64,000 nucleotides of DNA from Dasysyrphus tricinctus (GCA_963921185.1 OY992532.1:245759579-245823578); one strand, 5' to 3'. Positions 1 to 12,203 are shown, counted from the stretch's first letter. Made by a program: numbers and translations. Notes: generated from the letters alone by a model not told the origin.

Positions 1-440
1 TACCTTATAACACAGCTGTGCGAGCACGAAAATAAAAGCAAATTATTCGATTTTATTTTCTTCAAAACTCTAGGACCGATTTTGAACTCAAATTTGAAAT
101 TCTGTAAATGAATTATAACTTATAAAAATACGGAATTTTAAAGCTGAAGTTAGATAGTCCCTATATTTGACGTAAATATAACTCAAATCAATTTTTGATT
201 TTTAATTAAAGTCGAGTTCTAACGAAACATTTGGCAACCTCAGGGTTGGGACATGCCACGGTAATGACATGTGGGGTATAAAACAGTTTTAGAAAAATAT
301 ATAAACTCGTAATTTTTTTCGGAATTGAACTTGCCATATATCGAACATATGGTCTACTAGCTAATACAGTAAAAAGTGGAAAAAATACTTAGTGAATACC
401 TACCTTAAATCGCCAAGGGACATAAAAGTATCAGTTTGCT
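1..440. other. unassigned AT-rich sequence
   Basis: I see no gene here. The only notable item is one copy of the dispersed motif, CATGCCACGGTAATGACAT at 252-270, described with the region 252-3040. Confidence 0.5.
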
Positions 441-450
441 GAAAATCACC

Positions 451-1605
451 CATATGGGTCAATATTTCAAAATATTAATATTTTAGTCTCCTTCATTTTT
501 GAACCGAAGTACAAAATTTTATTATAAGTTTTTTAATTGGATGGCTTGAAACAAACGGGTTCTAATATTCGCTCTAGAAAAAATAAAGTTAAATAAAATA
601 TCATACCCGCTATCTCCATTTAAACACCCAAAATGTCATTCCCCTGACGTGTCCCCAGGCCTACTTACCACACTGTCTGAATTTTAGCAACGAAACTAAA
701 AAAGATACAAAAAATCTAATGATGCAGTTTTCTTAATAATATATGCATCCTAACTAAAAAATATTTAAAGGATTTTTATTTGCTTTATTTTTAAAATAGG
801 AGCTATTAAGTAAGTGTCCCCCATAAATTGATCATTTCTATCCCACCAATGGAAATTTACGGTACAGAATTTCCCTTTATGAAAATTGAAGTAAGAGTTT
901 CAAAAAAACTTTGTTGTCTTTTTTATTCAAGTTAAGGCAACGATTTTGTTTTTCGTCAAGCGAAATTGTCATTCCTCTAACGCGTGTTTTTTACTAAACG
1001 GTGTGGTATAAAAATTAAAAAGTTTTACTCGTCTGTGTCTTTTACAAGGGCCTACGTGAAAAATAATATAAAACATCAAATTTTCTAATAACCTCCATTT
1101 AATTCTCATAAAACACCCTTCGGAGTCATTCCCCTAACATCATTTTTTGTGTCATTCCCCTGACTTTCTAGTTTTCATTATAATGATTGATTGCGTTTTG
1201 GTAACTCTAGAAGAATCAATAATATTACATTTAAACATATTTACAGTATTTTTAGTAGTTTTGAATTTTTTCACATTTTCTCGGTCAAAATATCATAAAA
1301 AAATACGATTATTACTATAAAATGTTTAGTCTCGCAAATTCCTTGAATCATGAGAGCAAGTTCGTGCAACATAGTCGTGGATGCTATGTTTCATGTTAGT
1401 ATTTGATCCAAGTACAAGTATCATTTCCCTGACTTAAGAAACCGTTAGATTTGATCAAATGTTTTGACTCTTTGTTTTAAAGTGGTTATTATAGAGTTAT
1501 AAAGAGACATAATTGTTTGTCTACCAAAATAGGTTCTTTTCAGCGAGGGTCCACTTTGGAGTGAAAAATATTAATGTTTTGAAATATTGACCCATATACG
1601 AATTT
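451..1605. mobile_element. candidate inverted-repeat-bounded element (about 1.15 kb)
   Basis: The word ATGGGTCAATATTTCAAAA at about 453-471 is followed by TATTAATATTTT, and almost the same string is read on the minus strand from about 1600 back to 1565. The two copies form roughly 38-bp inverted repeats with one or two mismatches. The interval contains five copies of the (T)GTCATTCCCCTGAC motif at 634, 967, 1125, 1149 and 1419, all in the same orientation. I could not find a target-site duplication or coding sequence. It may be a non-autonomous DNA transposon, or part of the larger repeat that continues to about 3.2 kb. Confidence 0.4.
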
Positions 1606-2128
1606 CAAATAGAGTTCAAATAATTTTGCATATCAAAATTTTTAGAATGTTTAAAAGAAGTTTCAAATTATGTTTTTGAAAATTCGATATATCAAAAATT
1701 TTTGAAATCTTATTTTTTGTATGCATATTAATAAATACTTAAGTTTAGTATACCAATGGATTTTTGTTTAAATTTTTGTTTAGGAATTTTGTTTGGAAAA
1801 TTGTTTCAAAAAAATGCTCAACGATTTTAAATTGTTTTTTTTTTTCATTGTTTATGGTTGGAACATGTCAGCTGATTTAAAAAATACCAAAAGTTTTTTT
1901 TAAGTGTCAGCTTTTGCTTCAGAATTTGAGCAAATAGAGTGCATTTTTGAGTATTTTTGCCTTTTTCAAAAAAATAAAAATATAAAATTAAAATTGATTC
2001 AAAATTTGTCTCCAATTTTCAATAACCTATAATTATGAACACAAAAAAAAATATAAGAACGTCAATATGTATTTGGAAGTGAAGAGATTTTCTTGTTTTT
2101 CTCTTATGAACTTCTGAATTATCAAGTA

Positions 2129-2311
2129 CTATAGGCGCCATACGTAGTCGCCCATCATATTGGCATCCCATTTGCCCTGGTACGGGTTCTCCATTATAGC
2201 GATGTCTTGATGAAACCTCTTACCATGTTATTCGCTAATATTCCCCATGTTTTCAATAAAAAAGTCTAAATGGGAGTGAAGAACATGTAGCTTTAGAGAC
2301 ATCCTGCATCC
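2129..2311 (-). pseudogene. fragment of a multicopy arthropod ORF, with in-frame stops
   Basis: On the minus strand one continuous reading frame from 2311 to 2129 gives about 60 codons containing MSLKLHVLHSHLDFF, then a stop, then KRFHQDIAIMENPYQGKWD and NMMGDYVWRL before a second stop. I recognise this block (an HSHLDFF segment, then RFHQDI.ME..YQG.W, then MM.DY.W.L) from an uncharacterised protein family found in many copies in arthropod genomes and generally suspected to be transposon-borne; its biochemical role is not known to me. The internal stop and the lack of coding sequence on either side show it is a dead fragment. It sits between the opposed motif clusters, so it may be the remnant of the ORF of that repeat. 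Identification rests on pattern memory, not on a search. Confidence 0.65.
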
Positions 2312-2689
2312 TACAATTTCAAAATTTTTATTTTTCGATTTTTTCGACTTGCATCTTGCTAAACACGTCTGGCGAGGCCATTAACGTAAGGCTAACAGTT
2401 AGAGCGAATGAGTGATCAAAGTGTGCTTGACTAATCATAAGAAAGCTGAAACCAACAAAAAACTAACAAAAACTAATATTTGTTACACAGTGTTATCAGA
2501 AAGTTAAGAGCAAGGAATTATGAAAATTTACTTCAAGAAAAATTTAAATACCATGGTAATGACATCCACTGTACTGAGGTTTGGAACTTTTATACGAACT
2601 CACTTCTTTGAACTAATGAGATAAATACTTAAAAACAAATATTAACTAGAGCCGTCAAATGGAATACAAAATTCTAATTATAGTCAACC

Positions 2690-3190
2690 AAAAACATATG
2701 TATCATAAAGCGCCTGAAATTCACTACCACGGTACTGACAACCGACAAAAATATTTTTACCTCGCATTTTTCGAATCAAAATATGTATATCACTCTTTAA
2801 GTACAAAAAATAGATTAACTCTTGTCAACTAAAAATTTAATCTTTGTACAAAATTCATTCACGATTATTTTAATCAGGAATAAGTTTATTGTATTTTGAC
2901 TGAATTCCAAAATTTTGTCCCATAGGATTTGCTCCCAAACTTTTATAAGAGCAATATTATTATTCAATGAGGTATTTTACTAAATAAAAATGTAGTTTTA
3001 ACAAGAAAAAAATTAGGAATGGTCTTGCCAGGGTACTGATTATGTCAACTATACTTTTCGAAGCCATAAGAAATAAAGTAGCAAATTTATCCATGATCTT
3101 GGGTGTAAGCTGTAGTAAATAGCCATTTACTCAATTTAAATAACAAACTAATTATAAAAATTTTTACATTAAATTACTTTAAATTACTGC
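2690..3190 (+). repeat. diverged direct repeat, copy 1 (partner at 8.37-8.92 kb)
   Basis: Several collinear blocks are shared with 8370-8920: a GGTACTGACA-type motif followed by TTTTTCGAATCAAAATATGTATATCACTCTT-like sequence, an ATTCA..CATGATTAT block, then GGAATGGTCTTGCCAGGGTA (3016-3035), AAGCCATAAGAAATAAAGTA and TTTTTACATTAAATTA. The copies are clearly homologous but well diverged, with small indels. This is an old dispersed repeat; its outer limits are uncertain and may extend to about 3400. Confidence 0.6.
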
Positions 3191-3479
3191 TTATATGTGG
3201 AAGGAGGAGCTAAATAATTTTTTCTTTAGGTATCATAATTTCTACCGGAGCTTTATTTTGACATCAAATTAAAAACTGATTTTATGTACTTTATAAACCT
3301 CTCAAAATTAACAATTAAAATTTTAATGATATCGTTCTCAATTAAAGCTGCAACTGGTGTCTAACTTGACCGAAAGCTTAAACTCCCTTTAAACTTGATT
3401 GTCCAGCATTTCATTGTTACCATGTAATTATTTTACAAAAAACAATAAAAATAAGCCAAATTTGATGCATTACAAGACA

Positions 3480-4560
3480 AGAACCAGATAAGGGCAAGCC
3501 TTTCTAATCGATTTTGACGCCTTCCACCTGTCTCTAAATACCATTTCCTTACGCAGAAACTTCCCAACAAATTGTGGAGTTACATTCTGCACGGCAGTAG
3601 GTACCAAAGCCAGTTACAACATTTGTTTCGACGGCAATCCGTTGAAATGTCATGTTTAACAATTGCCCAACAAGTTGTGTTGTGTAAAGATACATCTACA
3701 TCACCTGCGCCGATCTGGCCTGGCATCGGCATCCTTACACGGGTAAGATTTACACTCTTCTGTCTCAGCAGGGCCATCAGTTGTTCATGCAAGCCCTGCA
3801 ATTAGTTCGTTTATTTAATCTGCCAGAATAATAAAAAAGGATGAAATTTAAATGAGCCAGCGTAGCGCAGCAACAGTACACACAACATAGTCATCACACA
3901 CAAATTAGCGTAATGACAATGTATCCGTTTATTTTATTGCGCATAATAAAGGACAACGCAGATCCTTTGTTGGGTAATTTTCAACTTCGGCTACTTTTTT
4001 CCCGCAATTGGCAAAGCCAAAGCCCATTTCTTTAACAGCATCACGTCGTAATCGTTCACAAATTACCCAGCAATGTTTACCGTTCCAAGATTTCTTATAC
4101 GTGTATCTTGGGTCCTTGGAAATCACTATCTTTAAGCTCGTATAGCGATGTGTTAATTCTTCATCAGCCCAAAATTGTAAGCAAAGGGGAATTTTTATTT
4201 GCTCGATAAAATTTGCATATCAATCGATTGCGAACTCAAAAGAAAATCGACAAAAGGGTTGGGTCCAGTCAGAAAAATTAACACCGACTTGATGTACGTA
4301 GTAGGTACTACTGCTAGAAGGAAGAGGAACCTTGAGAGGAATTTTCTTGCAGACGACATGGTTACGACTGACAGACTCAATGACGGTAGCGACCAGAGGC
4401 AGAGCTTCAACTGTAATTACATACCATTCAATTACAATCGTCGTCGTCGTCGTCGTCGTCGTCCATGAGAGTAAGCATCACACGCAGCAAGGACCGGAAT
4501 ACCAAATTCCAGTTTAACATTCCTTTGACATCAATTTAATGTCGTCCTTATCCCTATGCT
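3480..4560. other. less AT-rich unassigned segment
   Basis: This segment is visibly richer in G and C than its surroundings. The short open frames it contains (73, 65 and 89 codons) overlap on opposite strands and resemble no family I know. It could be conserved non-coding sequence or an old gene fragment; neither can be shown from the sequence alone. Confidence 0.3.
4438..4463. repeat. (CGT)n trinucleotide microsatellite
   Basis: There are about eight to nine uninterrupted CGT/TCG units. An overlapping open frame reads it as an arginine run, but that frame has no other protein-like character. Confidence 0.95.
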
Positions 4561-6470
4561 CTGGCATTTTTTTTAACAAAGTTTAATTTTATGTTTGTGT
4601 CCTTTTATTCCTTGATGTTGCTGTGTGTGGCTCGACGACAGTAATAAAATTAAAAATTTTAACGCCTGTTTTTCATTACTGCAAGTTCATTAGGCTGATG
4701 GTGATGGGTGGTGGTGGTCTTAGGATGATATTATGGCGGCGAAAATTTCATAATAAAGCCGCAGGATTTTGTCGTTGGGCGATTAAAATGACAAACGAAA
4801 CACTAAAGCACATGAAATCCACATCATTAATCAAAAGCCACGCGAATATCTTTTTTATTTCATTTATATTGTCTCTTTTTTCATTAACTTATAAATTTAA
4901 TGAAGATAAAAAAAACCGCTAAAATCTGCTTCAGGATATAAATGTCCTTTAAATCCCTTTTTTAGTGATTATATTTTTTTTAACATGCAATCTTCAATAA
5001 AAATGTAAAAGGCTAGGAAGGATTTTTGGCAGAAGTGAAGATTTTTTGTTGATAATAATAATTCATCAGTGACGCGATGACAGTTGTTTTTATGTTATTT
5101 TAAAATAGTAGAATCCTTATTGTTGAATTTTGTCTTTCCTATACAAAAAATTGGTAATTCTTTTAGGAAAATTATTATTGGGATGATTTTTTTATTATGT
5201 AGTATGTGCTGAGCTGGCAGGGTTTTATTCGTATATCTGGTTGATGTTGAGGGAAAAGTTAAATAGTTTTAGCTGTTCCAGAGGGATAGGTATACTATCC
5301 CATTTGGGAATTGTCCCTTATCGTAAGTAGCAAGCCATCAACCACTGTGCTTCAGGACACTCCTTAATGGATATTTGATTTAAAGTCTTGTCACTTTATT
5401 TAAGAAAATAAGAGGGTGGCCATTTTTTTGTATGTTGTAGATAAATGTTTTGCGTTGAAAATGCGGGAGTAAGCAGATATATCTGATGACGATGACAGGG
5501 GTGATTTTGTTTATCTGTTTTCCAATATGGCGGCTTTCTTTGTCGGGTTTTTAAATTTTCTTTTTTTTTTAACGTATCTACATCAATGCAAAGTCATTTA
5601 CAAGATTAAGTGCGTGATACAAAGCATTTACAAAACATTATTAATGTTTTTCAACTTCTAAATTTCTACAACGAATCATTTATGCAAATATTATTGAATA
5701 TATAAGCGTTAGTTGAATATTGAAAAATAACAACCAAATTTTAACCAAAAGGAGGATTTTGAAAAAATGATTTTGGTTGATTCTGGTTTGGCAAAAACTT
5801 TCGAAGCTTAGGTACAGAGCCTTGCAATAGTCTAGCTACATACACTTTTAGCGGAATCAACAAATCTCGTACATATTTGAGTTGCATTTGCAACTAATTG
5901 AATTCTTAATCGTTACACAAACTACGGCTTTGTAGATCGGAAGATTTCTTAATACGTAAGCGAACAAAAATATAAATTATTTATTATAACTTTTGAGTAA
6001 AAAGTTTAATTATAGCATATCAAATCCTTCTTTGAAAAATAGAATTTTATAAATTATAAGTTTTTAAAATTGAAAATCTAATTTAAAAAAGTCCTTGTCA
6101 ACGATAAAGTCGGAAACAAAATCTGCAGGTTATATATCTCATATCGACGGGATCAAATAATATTTATATCTTAATTTGTAGCTTAATAAATGCTAATTTT
6201 TTGCGCAAGCCTTAACTTTATTGTAAGTATTCAAGATTCCGCTAAATTAAGGCTGAAGTTAACGGATAAAAATATGAAAATCATAGTGCTTTCGTGCTCA
6301 AAATTGAAGCTTTTGGAATGCTAATTTGTCTTAGAGTTCAAGTTTAAATAAAATGTGTGACTGTATCTTAGAATTTTAAAAATTGTAAAAAAAAAACAGG
6401 GATATTATGAGATACAAATATTTAAAAGTATGAAATTCGTTCTTTAAAATACTTATGTCGTTTTGGATTG
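4561..6470. other. no gene seen; AT-rich spacer
   Basis: No supportable gene is present. A small perfect stem-loop, GGGATAG-GTATA-CTATCCC, lies at 5283-5301. Two copies of the octamer TGTCCTTT lie at the left (4598 and 4943). Confidence 0.45.
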
Positions 6471-6484
6471 CATGTTTTTATTTT

Positions 6485-6695
6485 TTGTTTTTTTTTTTTT
6501 TTTTAATTCAATTTTTATTTTTCCAATTTCTTAAAACTATCTTAAAGCTAGACAAAAATTCATAAAAACTAGCCTACCTATCACTATCTTACAACTAACT
6601 TACTGGCCCTATTCAGGCGCTCTAAGTTAAACTAATAACTTAATGCTAATGCCTTTCGGCCTAAGAACTATCTTAAAACTAGAATTCATACTGGT
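6485..6695 (-). mobile_element. probable 5'-truncated LINE 3' tail
   Basis: Read on the minus strand, this segment contains GGCCGAAAGGCATTAGC, runs of TTAGTT and AAGATAGT-type sequence, and ends in AAAAATAAAAATTGAATT followed by a long A run (the T run at 6485-6504 on plus). A GCCGAAAGGC word followed by a loose 3' UTR and poly(A) resembles the 3' ends of insect Jockey/I-type non-LTR retrotransposons. Similar T-rich words (GTTTTTATTTTT near 6475, GTTTTATTTTTA near 6692) flank it and could be the target duplication, though they are low complexity. No reverse transcriptase remains. Confidence 0.45.
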
Positions 6696-6808
6696 TTTAT
6701 TTTTAGCCAAGAAGAATTTAAAAAAAAACTTGGTATCTAGCTATATTTTTTATTTTGGTTTTATATAAAACTTACAAAATTAAAAGTAATTAAAACTAAT
6801 TAAAACTA

Positions 6809-7279
6809 CGATTGGATGTTCGGAGTACTCCTTTTTCACTCCATTTTAACTCCTACTACTCCTACTTAAAGCCTTCGATTGGCTGTTCCGAGTAAAGTTT
6901 TCGGAGTCTTTTTCTGTTCCCGATTTCAAGAAGGAGTAGATTTGGATCTATTGGTCTTGTCTCTTATGGCCGCCCCCGTAGCTGGACATAGAAACTACAT
7001 ATTTTATTCGTATATTTTAACATCTTCAGCTAGAAGCCCTGGTAGCTATTAGCTCTAAGTATTATATTGTACATTAATGTTTAATATAATAAATTATAAT
7101 AATAACACACGCATACATACACAGTTTTTCGTCAGACTACTTGTCAAAAGCAATAAATGCTTGAAGAAGCTATTTTATAAAATGGCGTCATTCGGTTGTG
7201 TGTGTGTAAATTTGACAATACGATATTTTCATATTCGATTGGAATCGAAAAGGAGTAGGACAGGCAGAAAATCCAATCG
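6809..7279. mobile_element. candidate MITE with CGATTGGAT ends (471 bp)
   Basis: The left end, CGATTGGATGTTC, followed within 20 bases by TACTCCTTTTT, is mirrored by ATCCAATCG at 7271-7279 preceded by AAAAGGAGTAGG. A further internal TCGATTGGCTGTTCCGAGT lies at about 6877. The inverted match is about 40 bp with several mismatches and a gap. No clear target-site duplication is visible and no coding sequence remains. Confidence 0.4.
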
Positions 7280-7289
7280 AAAATAACAT

Positions 7290-8330
7290 CAAACAATTCT
7301 TTAAATATTTTGAGCTGAATAAAAGCTATGCCATTGCCATTTATCGATTCTTGAATAAAATATAAAGGAGAATGGCCAAATTTGTATGAAACATGGACAT
7401 GAGTGGCTGAGAATGGTTTATTATTTTTGGATGTTTTTAGTCCTACAATCATTGTGCAGAAGTATTGTCATTGTTCTTCAAAAACAAAAAAGTGCATTTT
7501 TGCTTTAGTAAAGTTTTACTTATTGTTTTCTGGCTTCTAACCAATGCAGAAAAGGAAGTGGAATAAGAAATATACGTCGGCTTAGCCAAAAATCTGTGAA
7601 TGCAAAATTCTGTATGTTTGTTTGTGCAAAGTTCTGTATTTCAAAATTCTATCCGGTCAAAATTCTGCTTATGAAATCTGAAAGGTATGCATGTATAAAA
7701 TAAAAATGCATTTAGTTAAGCTTTAAATCGATTTTGATTCCGTTGCAGGTAATCGAATGTTCTCCGGCGATTGGTTTTCGTCAAAAATAGATAAAACTAC
7801 CAGTGGTGCTTTGGGAAGTTGCTTTTTGTCATTTCATATTAATACGAAAGTCATAGATTACCAAGTGAATATGTCGTTTAAAATGATCATTATTAATGTC
7901 TACAAATTTTGATGTAATTATGCCATCACATATTCGAGTTTGGAAGGCGCCAATTAGTCAATCTGCTTCTTCAAAGCTTTCAAACATGGGGATTAAATCC
8001 TGTTTAAAATAATATGTTTACTAGTTCTTTTTAAAACCGCAAAGGAATAAGGAACTTCTGAAATCCTCCAAAACACACTAGTACAGACAGAGTAGGAAGA
8101 CGTTCGCGAGAAAAGCTTTTAAAATCGTTGGAGCGGTTTAAAAACAAAAAATCTTATGAATAAAATGTTTAAAATCATGTAGGAGTCATTTTCGAGAAAA
8201 ATGTGATTTTCTTCTACGGTTTTTTAACATTTGCATTAAAGTAAAATATTATTTTGAAATAATCGAAAATGTACGTAAGAAAACGAGAGATGGGTTATTC
8301 TCTGCCAACTTCTTCTCTTTTTTTTTTATT
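7290..8330. other. no gene; contains a CAAAATTCTGT word cluster
   Basis: Between about 7600 and 7680 the word (G/C)AAAATTCTG(T/C) recurs four times with slight variation. The same word recurs near 25460, 41900 and 54970-55150. The rest of the interval shows nothing that can be supported. Confidence 0.4.
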
Positions 8331-8369
8331 TCAGAAATTAAAACTTATTGGAAATAATTTTAGTTTTGT

Positions 8370-8920
8370 TTCTGTTACTAACATGGTATTGACAAATTAA
8401 TTTTTAACACACTTTCTTCGAATGAAAAAATATCACTCTTAAGGTACAACAACGTTAAAAAAAATAAAAAGACTGTTGTTTACATACAAAAATAAGGTAT
8501 CTTTTAAAGAACCACGATACAAACTTCTTAAAACTTAAACAAAATGACGGTTCAGCGGCAAATCTTTTGAGTTCAAAAATAAAACTTAGTCCTCGGACAA
8601 TACTCATTCATGATTATCATATTCAGCAAACAAGTTTCCGGTCTTAATTTTCAGACAATTTTGTCAAACAAGTATTGCACTCAAAAATTTCTAGGGACAA
8701 CATTTCTATGAAGTATTTCATTAGAAAATAGTAGATACATATATATAATTGGAAAATAAGGAACGGTCATGCCATGGTACTGACATTTTGACTACTCTCT
8801 TCCAAGCCATGTGAAATAAGTAGCAAATTAAGTCATGACAGCGAATGTAGATTTTACTAAATAGCCCTTTTACCCAATTCAAACCAGAAATATTATACGA
8901 AATTTTACATTAAATAACAA
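8370..8920 (+). repeat. diverged direct repeat, copy 2
   Basis: This segment is the partner of 2690-3190. Matching blocks include AACATGGTATTGACA (8380-8394), TTTCTTCGAATGAAAAAATATCACTCTTAAGGTAC-like sequence just after it, GGAACGGTCATGCCATGGTA (8760-8779), AAGCCATGTGAAATAAGTAG and the ACATTAAATAA end. Order and orientation match copy 1. No ORF is preserved. Confidence 0.6.
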
Positions 8921-9234
8921 AAAACACCGGACACAAAGAATCATAGTTGGCACGGAATCATCCAGATACCAAGTTTCAGAAAAACGACAGGGAAGTTTTA
9001 AAGTGTTAAAATAAAATTAAACACAAAAAATACTTTTATTTGAATATTTCGGTACATATATAACCATATACATATTTAAACTATTGGAAGCCTTTGTATT
9101 AAAAATTACTAAATTTCGTAACATTTTTTTCAACAAAATTTAAAATAAGAAAGGAGGTACCATTATTAACAAATTTCTTAAAAGTTTTCCACCAAAGGAA
9201 AGCCTTGACATAAAGTAATCTATTGAAGTATTAA

Positions 9235-9284
9235 GATTTTGTAAAATAAAAAAAAATAAAATTTTGTAAAATAAAAAAAAATAA
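9235..9284 (+). repeat. short tandem duplication
   Basis: A unit of about 24 bp, ATTTTGTAAAATAAAAAAAAATAA, occurs twice head to tail. It is low complexity and probably arose by slippage. Confidence 0.8.
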
Positions 9285-10900
9285 TCGTAGGTACATTATG
9301 GCAGTCAAGAAGGCTACAAAACATCTAACTAATGAGTCCAATTATTGTTGTACCTGGACGAAATGGATTTGGACTAAAAGTCACCAAATCCTTAAATTTA
9401 ATTACATTCACAAAAACAAACAAAAATGTAGTAAACTTTCTACTAGTTACGTTTTTATTCTTCATCTTCTGCCATTTCTATGCGTTTAAATTTTATCAAA
9501 TTCCACTAGAAAATATAATTACCCATATAAATGTATAGGTTTTGGAATGCTATTTGTTGCGCAAGCCCATGGTGTTACAGTTTTGATTTGCAATTATATA
9601 TTTTTTTAAGTAGTGTCCTACCCATGATATGAAAAAGTTATTAATACATATGTGAGGTTTTGAATAAATTGTCATTAATACGAACAAATAAGACGAAAAA
9701 TTGGATCTCGTAATGCCGTACGTTCTAAAAATGTATCTACAGAAGTTTAAAAACTTAAATAAATTAATTCAAGTGAAATCCACCAAATAAGCTACAACTT
9801 TTGTTGAAAAGTAGTAATTGATGGAATCTTATTTTTTTTTATAAAATCACATTTCTTCAAAATATATCAGATGAATGAATTTCATGCTATTGCACAATTT
9901 TCTCTTATCCCAGAATTGAAGGCACTTTACTTTACACTATACACGAAGTTGGTAACCAACAGAATTTAGTATTTTCTAATGAAATCAATTTTAATTTTAA
10001 AAATAAGGAAAACAATCCTATTAGATCAATGGGAATGCACGATATGAAAGACCAAAAGAATTGCAGTTACCTAAATATGAGCTTTATTTGCCCAATCCCC
10101 CAATCGTAAGGTTTAAGCATAAAGAGTCTTAATGGTAGGTAGGTACATTTCCGGATTAGCCAATTTTCGTTGGGCGCCACTTTGAAATTAAAGAAAATTG
10201 ATTTTATAAATAAGCACTTTCTCAGTGCAAGCTTATGATTATAAAAATAAGAATATTGTATAGTCTCAACTATCAAAATTTCTTCGCATTTCAGACATTA
10301 AAGTTTTAATTTTTTCTATAGCACTCCTATTACCCCTCTGACGGGAAGTAAATATCTTATTGGAGCATTACTGATTCCTTAAAGATTCTTTGGTCCGAAT
10401 TATATCAGCTTGATAGGAGCAATGAACTAATGTTTCTTTAATCTCTCTATATTTCTCTAATGAAATGACCAAGGAGCTTTCACTTCAGTAGTCATCCTGT
10501 AAAATTATTATACAACATTTATGTTAGTTTGTGTTACTTTGTTTTGTTATATTACTTTTGGAATATTTCCAAAAAGCTTTAAATCCAACGAAGCCTATCT
10601 CTTAATTTTTCCATAGTTACCTGTTCATAATACTGTTCCGTGTTCAGTTATAATCACTCTTGGCCTGATTTCAAATAAAAAAGGTTCTACATTTAAGTGG
10701 ATAATTTGCGTTTTGGCCGGGTAGGTCCAGCTATACCGTTACCTTTATACCTGCATAAACTTAACTTCCTTAAGTTATTTTTCTTTTATTTCTTTTAATA
10801 TCTCAAGTTAGAATAAAAACGATTTACTTCCACCATCACCTCCAAACTCGTTGTAGATTTTTCAGTTGATTTTCAAATAAATCGAATTTCCTTAATTTTA
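9285..10900. other. no gene seen
   Basis: AT-rich sequence. Short open frames are present (63-69 codons), but none resembles a protein family. Confidence 0.45.
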
Positions 10901-12203
10901 TATTCCCTTTTCCCCTTGAATCGACGGTGTTCTTTATGTAGCTTAGCAACATTCAGCTATACCATCTTAAGCTCTCCTAATTTCGAAGAAAAAACGGTGA
11001 GGGTGACCTCTCTCCCCATCCGGGGTTGATTTGAAAGTTTGAAGAACTTTTTTTTTTGTTTGTCTTCACGTCTCACGTGTGCCACTGCTTCTGGATAGGT
11101 ATAGTGCTTTGCTTATAGAAGGTATATGCTCTCCAGGAGCAATATAGGTAAGTACAATGAAAAATTGTTTTTCCTCTACGATTTTCATCTGCAAAGGAAG
11201 AAATATGGAAATATATTCAGCATCTCACCCTCACCTTCTCTCTTACATCATCCGTAAATGGGAGCCAAAAGATAACCGAAGAAATACGACTTACTTACGA
11301 TCTTGGTATAAACGTCTATTGTGTATAGGTTTACCTATTCCACCTAAAAATTCTTCTTTAAGGATATTTCAACCCCCAAACCTTTTTCAATCCCGCACCC
11401 ACATAATGGACAAACGATTCCTGACGCTTTTCCTTACAAAATAAGAAGGTATAAGAGTAGGAGTAGGTTGAAGGAAGGTAACTTTTCGTCAAACCGCACC
11501 GCGTTGCTATGGCATCAATCCGTGTGTTGTATTTCTTTCTATACAAACAAATTTAAATGCCACTAAAAAACGCACTCAGGCGAATCGCACAAAAAATAAA
11601 AATTTCTTTGAAGTCCTTCCCGCGTTACCTTCTTCAATAAGCAGAACAACGCCAAAGGACGACCAACGCAAAAAACACAACAAAAAAAAACACACAATTT
11701 CTACCAAAAAAAAAATGTCGGTACGCATTCGAGGGTGAACTTCCCGCAAAAAAAATTGCTTCAAAATAAAATAGATGATGGAAAAAACCGTAAAAGGTGT
11801 GGCCTAATATAATTCCCCGTACCCTGTTCTATTCATTTGAATGGTTTTCTAAAGTTCACCCCACAAATCGACTGTCAGAAACATTGCCAAAGGACGAATA
11901 TCCTGAATACGCACATAATATACATGTATGTACCTACACAAAATCAACAACGTTATTCTCTGTCAGGCAGCAAAAAAAAATCCTGGGATTATTCCTGGGA
12001 TTGACAAAAAAAAATCTACCCCTAAGACGCCGGCCATATCAACAGGGGTTGTTTTTTTTTCTCTCTTCAATCCAAATACCGAATCCCTTAAGGACCATTG
12101 TTCGGGACTTTCCAATGGCTGGCTTGGAGGAAGGGGAAATTTTGTGGAAATGCTTCTCCTATTTGACACCAGGCGATACAGTTCCAAAAAGTCTTCCAAT
12201 CGA

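Larger units (their letters stand above)
252..3040. repeat. two opposed clusters of a TGTCATTCCCCTGAC-type motif
   Basis: Plus-oriented copies lie at 634-648 (TGTCATTCCCCTGAC), 967-981, 1125-1138, 1149-1164 and 1419-1433. Minus-oriented relatives, read on plus as CATGCCACGGTAATGACAT or TACCACGGTACTGACA, lie at 252-270, 2550-2565, 2725-2740 and 3024-3040. Further minus copies occur at 8379 and 8767. The core is partly palindromic (GTCA, C-rich centre, TGAC). Copies at 616-650 and 1093-1140 share additional preceding sequence (CTCCATTTAA, AACACCC). Repeated sites of this kind could be transposase-binding subterminal repeats of a decayed element, but that is an inference. Confidence 0.5.
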
